Assembly: GCF_000298175.1 (NCBI RefSeq)
Contig: NZ_BAGZ01000024.1
Coordinates: 1-64,000 of the forward strand
Length of the DNA stretch: 64,000 nt
DNA from: Austwickia chelonae NBRC 105200
GTDB taxonomy: Bacteria > Actinomycetota > Actinomycetes > Actinomycetales > Dermatophilaceae
Direction: 5' to 3'
Each line of letters begins with the position of its first letter. The stretch's first letter is position 1. Shown in pieces: positions 58,553 to 64,000 of this stretch. Under the pieces are notes generated by a model. It saw only the letters and a list, made by a program, of their open reading frames with translations. It did no database searches and was not told the DNA's origin. The translations under genes were made by a program, and so were the position numbers.

Positions 58553-59767
58553 GTGAGCGATTCTGCTGTTCACCGGGCGTTCGGTGGTGAGTTCTCCGGC
58601 GTCGACCATCACGTTTCCACGGTCGGTACGCCCCATCTGTCCACCGACGGCGGCCCGGAGACGATCCGGTTCATCGACAAGGACGGGCACCGGATCCGTA
58701 ATGAGGTCAATCTCGAGTACGACCCGATCGTCGACGTACTGACCGATCAGGACGGCCGGGACCTCTACCGGGACATGGTGTTGATCCGGCGGCTCGACGC
58801 GGAGGGCACGGCTCTGCAACGGCAGGGTGAACTCGGCCTGTGGCCGGGTCTGGTGGGCCAGGAAGCAGCCCAGGTCGGGATCGGGCGGGCGATGGCCGCT
58901 CAGGATTACGCCTTCCCCAGTTACCGGGAGCACGGCGTCGCTTACTGCCGGGACGTGGACCCCTTGGCGATCTTCGGGATGTTCCGGGGCACCAGCCTGG
59001 GCGGTTGGGATCCGAACGAGCACAATTTCCACCTGTACACGATCGTCATCGGCAACCAGGCGTTGCACGCTGTCGGCTACGCGATGGGGGTGCAACGCGA
59101 CGGGCAGGTCGGCACCGGCGACCCGGACCGGGACACCGCGGTGGTGACCTTCTTCGGTGACGGGGCGACCAGCCAGGGCGATATCAACGAGTCCTTCGTC
59201 TTCGCCGCGGTGAACCAGTGCCCGATCGTGTTCTTCTGCCAGAACAACCAGTGGGCGATCTCCGAGCCGAACGAACGCCAGACCCGGATCCCGTTGTATC
59301 AGCGGGCGCGGGGTTTCGGTTTCCCGGGCGTGCGGGTCGACGGCAATGACGTCCTGGCCTGTTATGCGGTGGGTCGGGCGGCTCTCGAGCATGCCCGTTC
59401 CGGTCAGGGTCCTTTCCTGATCGAGGCCTTCACCTATCGGATGGGTGCGCACACCACGAGCGACGATCCGACGAAGTACCGGGATTCGGCCGAGGTCGAC
59501 CTGTGGCGGGAGCGCGATCCGATCCAGCGGATCAAGACCTTCCTGTTGGCCCGGGGCGCTACCGAGGAGTCCTTCTTCGCGGAGGTCGACGCCGAGGCGG
59601 ACGAACTGGCCCGGACGATCCGTCGGCGGGTGCAGGAGTTGCCGGATCCGCCGGTGACCGACATGTTCGATCACGTCTATCACGACCCACATCCGGGGAT
59701 CGATGCCGAACGTGCGGAGTTCCTCGAGTACCAGGCTGGATTCATCGGTGAGGAGGAGGGCCGATGA
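58553..59767 (+). CDS. pdhA: 2-oxoacid dehydrogenase E1 component, alpha subunit
   Basis: 404 residues from GTG 58553 with AAGGAG upstream. The thiamine diphosphate motif is GDGATSQGDINESFVFAAVNQCPIVFFCQNNQWAIS, and the phosphorylation-loop region reads YRMGAHTTSDDPTKYR. It decarboxylates pyruvate or branched-chain 2-oxoacids with the beta subunit; the two substrate types are hard to separate by eye. The stop overlaps the beta start (ATGA). The E3 gene is not in the window. Confidence 0.9.
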   Translation: MSDSAVHRAFGGEFSGVDHHVSTVGTPHLSTDGGPETIRFIDKDGHRIRNEVNLEYDPIVDVLTDQDGRDLYRDMVLIRRLDAEGTALQRQGELGLWPGLVGQEAAQVGIGRAMAAQDYAFPSYREHGVAYCRDVDPLAIFGMFRGTSLGGWDPNEHNFHLYTIVIGNQALHAVGYAMGVQRDGQVGTGDPDRDTAVVTFFGDGATSQGDINESFVFAAVNQCPIVFFCQNNQWAISEPNERQTRIPLYQRARGFGFPGVRVDGNDVLACYAVGRAALEHARSGQGPFLIEAFTYRMGAHTTSDDPTKYRDSAEVDLWRERDPIQRIKTFLLARGATEESFFAEVDAEADELARTIRRRVQELPDPPVTDMFDHVYHDPHPGIDAERAEFLEYQAGFIGEEEGR

Positions 59768-60744
59768 CTGCGCTCACCTTGGCTAAGGGCATCACCGCGG
59801 GTCTGCGTCGGGCGATGGAGGCCGACCCGAAGGTCTTGGTGATGGGGGAGGACGTGGGCCGTCTCGGCGGGGTCTTCCGGGTCACCGAGGGTTTGCAGAA
59901 GGATTTCGGTGAGGACCGGGTCATCGACACGCCGTTGGCCGAGTCGGGGATCGTCGGTACGGCGATCGGTTTGGCCCTGCGGGGATATCGGCCGGTCGTG
60001 GAGATCCAGTTCGACGGTTTCGTCTACCCGGCGTTCGACCACATCACCAGCCAGGTCGCCAAGATGCACAACCGTTCCCTGGGGCAGGCGAAACTGCCGA
60101 TGGTCATCCGGATCCCCTGTGGCGGGGGTATCGGCGCGGTCGAGCACCACAGCGAGTCCAATGAGGCGTACTTCCTGCACAGCGCGGGTCTGCGGGTCGT
60201 GTCCTGTTCCAATGCGGAGGATTCCTACTGGATGATCCAGCAGGCTGTCGCCACCGACGACCCGGTGATCTTCTTCGAACCCAAACGTCGTTATCACGAC
60301 CGGATGGAGGTCGACGACACGGCGGATGCTGCGCCGCGCAGTCTGTACGAGGCGGCGGTGGTGCGTCCGGGTGAGCATGTGACCGTGCTCTGTTACGGGC
60401 CGATGGTGAAGACCTGCCTGCAGGCGGCCGAGGCGGCTGCGGAGGAGGGCAAGGAGTTGGAGGTCATCGACCTGCGCGGCCTCAATCCTTTTGATTTCGC
60501 AGCCGTGCAGGCGTCGGTGGAGCGGACGGGCCGTCTCGTGGTGGTGCACGAGGCCTCACGTTTCATGGGTTTCGGCGCGGAGATCGCCGCCCAGGTGCAG
60601 GAGAAGCTCTTCTACCACTTGGAGTCGCCGGTGATCCGGGTGGCGGGATATTCGGTCCCCTATCCGGCGAGCAAGTTGGAGGAGCATCACCTGCCTGATC
60701 TGGATCGTGTGCTCGACGCCGTCGACCGCGCGCTGAGTTTCTGA
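59764..60744 (+). CDS. pdhB: 2-oxoacid dehydrogenase E1 component, beta subunit
   Basis: 326 residues from ATG 59764, with GGAGGAGGG upstream and a 4-base overlap with the alpha gene. Typical sequence includes [70 protein letters not shown] and the C-terminal transketolase domain. It completes the E1 heterotetramer. Thirteen bases separate it from the E2 gene. Confidence 0.92.
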   Translation: MTALTLAKGITAGLRRAMEADPKVLVMGEDVGRLGGVFRVTEGLQKDFGEDRVIDTPLAESGIVGTAIGLALRGYRPVVEIQFDGFVYPAFDHITSQVAKMHNRSLGQAKLPMVIRIPCGGGIGAVEHHSESNEAYFLHSAGLRVVSCSNAEDSYWMIQQAVATDDPVIFFEPKRRYHDRMEVDDTADAAPRSLYEAAVVRPGEHVTVLCYGPMVKTCLQAAEAAAEEGKELEVIDLRGLNPFDFAAVQASVERTGRLVVVHEASRFMGFGAEIAAQVQEKLFYHLESPVIRVAGYSVPYPASKLEEHHLPDLDRVLDAVDRALSF

Positions 60745-60757
60745 GGAGGGGCCGGAC

Positions 60758-62620
60758 ATGGGCGTGAAAGTGTTCAACCTGCCTGATCCGGGTGAGGGTC
60801 TGACGGAGGCGGAGATCGTCTCCTGGAAGGTCGCGGCCGGTGACCGGGTGTCGGTGAATCAGGTCGTGGTGGAGATCGAGACGGCGAAGTCGTTGGTGGA
60901 GTTGCCGATCCCGTGGGAGGGCACGGTCGGGGAGTTGTTGGTGCCTCAGGGGACCACTGTTCCGGTCGGGACACCGATCATCTCCGTCGAGGTGGCCGGA
61001 GCAGACGCGGACCCCTTGCCCCAGGGCTCCGGTGCCAGCGGCCAGGCCGCGGTTGCCGGTGAGATGGCCGGAATCGCCGAAGGCGGCGCAGCCGTCCCCG
61101 GCGATTCCGGCCGGGTGGTCGACGATGCCCCCGGCGCGAGTCCCAGCGGTTCGGTGAAGACCTTCCCCTTGCCCGACCCGGGTGAGGGTCTGACGGAGGC
61201 GGAGATCGTCTCCTGGAAGGTCGCGGCCGGTGACCGGGTGTCGGTGAATCAGGTCGTGGTGGAGATCGAGACGGCGAAGTCGTTGGTGGAGTTGCCGATC
61301 CCGTGGGAGGGCACGGTCGGGGAGTTGTTGGTGCCTCAAGGTGCCACTGTTCCGGTCGGGACACCGATCATCACCGTCGTGGTGGCCGGTGCGCCGGAGG
61401 AGGGTGCCGCAGCCGCGTCCGCCGCGCAGAAGCGTGAACCGAATCTTGTCGGGTACGGCGCCATCGCCGGTTCGACGCGGCGGCGTGCCCGCCGAGGCGG
61501 GGTCATCCCAGCGCCTGCGGGCGGGGCCGCGTCCGCCACGCCCGTCGCGTCTGCACCGACGGCTCCGCCTGTTTCCGGGGCGGCTGCGCCGGTGATGGCC
61601 GCAGCGCCGGCGACTTCGCCTGCCCCACAGGTTTCGTCGTCGATGCAGGATCGTCCGGTCGGTCCGGCGGGGCCGGTCTCCCGCAGTGGGCGGCCCTTGG
61701 CCAAACCTCCGGTCCGTAAGTACGCCAAGGATCGTGGTGTCGACCTGGCGCAGGTGCCCGGTTCCGGTGAGGGCGGGATCATCTCCCGGGCGGATGTCGA
61801 CGCCTTCCTGTCCGGAGCGTCCGGAGCGTCCGGGGCATCCGGGGCGTCCGCTCCGTCCGAGGCTGCGGCGGCGTCGGCTCCGGTCGGGGTGTCGCGTCCG
61901 GCCGGTGAGCGGGAGACCCGTATCCCGGTCAAGGGTGTCCGGAAGATGACGGCCGAGGCGATGGTGCGCAGCAAGTTCACTGCTCCGCATGTCACCGAGT
62001 TCGTCACCATCGATGTCACGGCGACGATGGATCTGGTCGAACGGTTGAAAGCGGATCGCGAGTTCCGTGACGTCAAGGTGACTCCGTTGCTGGTCGTCGC
62101 GAAGGCCCTGATCCTGGTGTGTCGGCGCCATCCGGGGGTCAACGCGGTGTGGGACGAGGCGGCGCAGGAGATCGTGGTCAGGAACTACGTGAACCTGGGG
62201 ATCGCCGCGGCGACTCCGCGCGGGCTGGTCGTCCCGAACATCAAGGACGCCGACGCCATGACGATGCGTGAACTCGCCGAGGCCCTGGGCGGTCTGGTCG
62301 ATACGGCTCGGGCCGGGCGTACGCAGCCGGCCGAGATGGCCGGGGGCACGATCACGATCACCAATGTCGGGGTTTTCGGCGTCGACACGGGGACGCCGAT
62401 CATCAACCCGGGGGAGTCCGCGATCCTGGCCTTCGGCGCGGTGAAGCGGATGCCGTGGGTGATCGACCACGGCGGCCAGGAGATGGTCGTGCCGCGATGG
62501 GTCACCCAGTTGGCGTTGAGTTTCGACCACCGGTTGATCGACGGGGACCTGGGCAGCCGTTTCCTCGCCGATGTGGCCGCGATCCTGACCGACCCGGCGA
62601 AGGGTCTCGTCTGGGGGTGA
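60758..62620 (+). CDS. pdhC: 2-oxoacid dehydrogenase E2 component (acyltransferase) with two lipoyl domains
   Basis: 620 residues from ATG 60758 with GAGGAGGGG upstream. Two lipoyl domains (about residues 1-85 and 130-215) carry the lipoyl lysines K44 and K174 in [12 protein letters not shown]. Then an Ala/Pro/Gly linker, a peripheral-subunit binding domain ([31 protein letters not shown]), a repeated SGA linker and the catalytic domain ending in [15 protein letters not shown] with the HxxxDG active site. It moves the acyl group to CoA. The two lipoyl domains are identical over 161 bases of DNA. Confidence 0.93.
   Translation: MGVKVFNLPDPGEGLTEAEIVSWKVAAGDRVSVNQVVVEIETAKSLVELPIPWEGTVGELLVPQGTTVPVGTPIISVEVAGADADPLPQGSGASGQAAVAGEMAGIAEGGAAVPGDSGRVVDDAPGASPSGSVKTFPLPDPGEGLTEAEIVSWKVAAGDRVSVNQVVVEIETAKSLVELPIPWEGTVGELLVPQGATVPVGTPIITVVVAGAPEEGAAAASAAQKREPNLVGYGAIAGSTRRRARRGGVIPAPAGGAASATPVASAPTAPPVSGAAAPVMAAAPATSPAPQVSSSMQDRPVGPAGPVSRSGRPLAKPPVRKYAKDRGVDLAQVPGSGEGGIISRADVDAFLSGASGASGASGASAPSEAAAASAPVGVSRPAGERETRIPVKGVRKMTAEAMVRSKFTAPHVTEFVTIDVTATMDLVERLKADREFRDVKVTPLLVVAKALILVCRRHPGVNAVWDEAAQEIVVRNYVNLGIAAATPRGLVVPNIKDADAMTMRELAEALGGLVDTARAGRTQPAEMAGGTITITNVGVFGVDTGTPIINPGESAILAFGAVKRMPWVIDHGGQEMVVPRWVTQLALSFDHRLIDGDLGSRFLADVAAILTDPAKGLVWG
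60788..61338 (+). repeat. 161-bp perfect direct repeat coding both lipoyl domains
   Basis: 60788-60948 and 61178-61338 are identical base for base (offset 390). This includes synonymous positions, indicating a very recent duplication or gene conversion. Confidence 0.95.
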
Positions 62621-62661
62621 TGACCGACGTCCGGTGACCGTGCAGGTCCCGGTCGGACGGA

Positions 62662-62700
62662 CGAGAGGCGGCCGGGCCACGGACCCCCGGCCGCCTCTCG
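62662..62700. terminator. Bidirectional terminator between E2 and the transporter gene
   Basis: A 15-bp perfect stem (62662-62676 with 62686-62700) with a 9-base loop, 41 bases past the E2 stop and 20 bases from the transporter stop. Confidence 0.85.
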
Positions 62701-62720
62701 GTGCCGTGGAGATTTCCCGG

Positions 62721-63974
62721 TCAGCGGGTCGTCTGCGCGGCGGGGGTGGCTTCTGCCGTTCCTGTTGCCTCTGCCGGGGTGTCTTCCGTCGCGGGGGTGG
62801 TCGGCGCCGGTCGGCGGGCGGCGTGGGTGACGAGGTACACGATGAGCCCGGCCAGCAGCGACCAGAAGGCGGCGCCGATCCCGGCGACGGAGAAACCTGA
62901 GGCGGCGACGAGGAAGGTCACGGCGGCGGCTTCCCGGTGGTCGACGTCGCCCATGGCGCTGCTGGCGGCATTCGCGAAGCTGGCGATGAGGGCGAGTCCG
63001 GCCACGGCGGCGAGCAGTCCGGCCGGGGCGGCTTGTGAGATCTCCGTGACGGCGCGGGACGCCGGTCCGAGCAGGATGTAGACCACTCCGCAGGAGACGC
63101 CGGCGATCCATCGTCGGTCGCGGTCGGCGCCGGCTTCCGGCCCGGCGGCCAGGGCGGCGGCGATGGCGGAGAGGTTGATGGCGTGTCCGCCGAGGGGTGC
63201 TCCCAGCGCGCTCAGGGCGCCGGTGCAGGTCAGGGCGCCACGGACCGGCGGGTGGTAGTCGAAGGATTGCAGGACGGTGATGCCGGGGATGTTCTGGCTG
63301 GTCATCGTCACGATGTACAGGGGGACACCGACGGCGACCATCGTCGGTAAGGACAGCGCCGGGGTCACCCAGACGACTTGGGGCAGCAGTGATTCGGTGG
63401 AGACGGCGGTGAAGGCCCCGCTGAGTCCCATGATGATCAGGGCGACGGCGAAGGCTCCGGGGACGGACCATCGGCGGGCCAGGCGGAGGAGAAGGAGCCA
63501 GGTGATCACGATGGGGGCGATGGTGGCCGGGCTGCGGGCGAGGTCGCGGAAGGGGGCCAGGCACAGGCTCAGCAGGACTCCGGCGAGCATCGCATTGGCG
63601 ACGGGGGTGGGGATCTGTCGGACCAGGTCGCCGAAGGACGGGACCAGGCCGGACAGGGCGAGGAGTATCCCGACCAGAATGAAAGCCCCTACTGCGGTGG
63701 CGAATCCACCTTCAGGTGCGGCTGCGGTGGCCAGGAGGGCGGCTCCTGGGGTCGACCAGGCCGCGGTCACCGGCGCCCGGTACCGCCAGGACAGGAGGAT
63801 CGAGGAGACTCCCATCGCCAGGCAGAGCACGGCGAGTCCCGACGAGGCCTGTGCCGAGTCGGCGCCCATGGCGGTCAACCCGGTGAGTACGACGGCGAAA
63901 GAGCTGGTGAAGCCGACGATCCCGCAGATCACCCCGGCTATCACGGGCTGCATCAGCAGCAACGGTTCGCGCAC
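62721..63974 (-). CDS. benE: BenE-type benzoate/H+ symporter-like permease
   Basis: 417 residues from GTG 63974, with AGAGGGAAG upstream. About twelve hydrophobic segments; the start PVIAGVICGIVGFTSSFAVVLTGLTAMGA and the core TPALSLPTMVAVGVPLYIVTMTSQNIPGITVLQSF with APLGGHAINLSAIAAAL match the BenE family. It imports benzoate or similar acids with protons. No benzoate pathway gene is adjacent. A Thr/Ala/Glu-rich cytosolic tail of about 35 residues is unusual. The gene is complete and starts 26 bases from the right edge. Confidence 0.88.
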   Translation of the reverse strand: MREPLLLMQPVIAGVICGIVGFTSSFAVVLTGLTAMGADSAQASSGLAVLCLAMGVSSILLSWRYRAPVTAAWSTPGAALLATAAAPEGGFATAVGAFILVGILLALSGLVPSFGDLVRQIPTPVANAMLAGVLLSLCLAPFRDLARSPATIAPIVITWLLLLRLARRWSVPGAFAVALIIMGLSGAFTAVSTESLLPQVVWVTPALSLPTMVAVGVPLYIVTMTSQNIPGITVLQSFDYHPPVRGALTCTGALSALGAPLGGHAINLSAIAAALAAGPEAGADRDRRWIAGVSCGVVYILLGPASRAVTEISQAAPAGLLAAVAGLALIASFANAASSAMGDVDHREAAAVTFLVAASGFSVAGIGAAFWSLLAGLIVYLVTHAARRPAPTTPATEDTPAEATGTAEATPAAQTTR

Positions 63975-64000
63975 GCGTCTTCCCTCTCCTCGGACGGCAG

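Overview
The window is 64 kb of a high-GC (roughly 70%) actinobacterial chromosome. Evidence for this is strongly GC-biased third codon positions, frequent GTG starts, ATGA-overlapping operons, long GC-rich terminators, a eukaryote-type UDPGP pyrophosphorylase and an E1alpha/E1beta/E2 2-oxoacid dehydrogenase set. A diphtheria-toxin homologue (40627-42331) and a chemoreceptor (motility) make Austwickia (Dermatophilaceae), a motile reptile pathogen reported to carry such a toxin gene, my best guess. This is inference, not proof. I saw no tRNA, rRNA, IS element, CRISPR array or replication origin.

Layout. 1-16 kb: a probable truncated gene at the left edge, a TerC-type membrane protein with a lipoprotein, a block of three phased LacI-like operators, a saccharopine-reductase-like protein with a ROK kinase, a YdiJ-like FAD/Fe-S oxidase, a TetR regulator, nitronate monooxygenase, an MFS exporter, a tartrate/D-malate dehydrogenase, and an OmpR-type response regulator beside a secreted pentapeptide-repeat protein. 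16-31 kb: SanA-like protein, UDP-glucose pyrophosphorylase, a long class-V PLP enzyme, a DrrA-type ABC exporter operon, a 6-phospho-beta-glucosidase, methionine aminopeptidase, an alanine-racemase-like enzyme, a sugar-lactone oxidase and an MFS protein. 31-34 kb: an enzyme that the residues identify as tyrosine phenol-lyase, with repeated operator half-sites upstream. 34-43 kb is the accessory zone: two secreted S1 proteases and the remnant of a third, a rhodanese lipoprotein, a cobalamin riboswitch ahead of a homocysteine methyltransferase, a second riboswitch fragment, an Ppm1-like methyltransferase with a possible iron box, and the toxin in a visibly AT-richer stretch followed by about 1.3 kb without a recognisable gene. 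43-64 kb returns to core functions: NarK, peptide deformylase, a one-chain glycyl-tRNA synthetase, a family-5 solute ABC operon with fused permeases, a chemoreceptor, an aromatic/histidinol-phosphate aminotransferase, the 2-oxoacid dehydrogenase operon and a BenE-type transporter.

The most important observation is the diphtheria-toxin-like gene. All catalytic residues, the furin-type loop, the translocation helices and the receptor-domain cysteines are recognisable, but the reading frame is split at a run of seven Gs (coding strand). Read as six Gs, the two halves join into a 567-residue protein, almost the length of diphtheria toxin. The tract may be a sequencing error, a loss-of-function mutation or a phase-variable switch.
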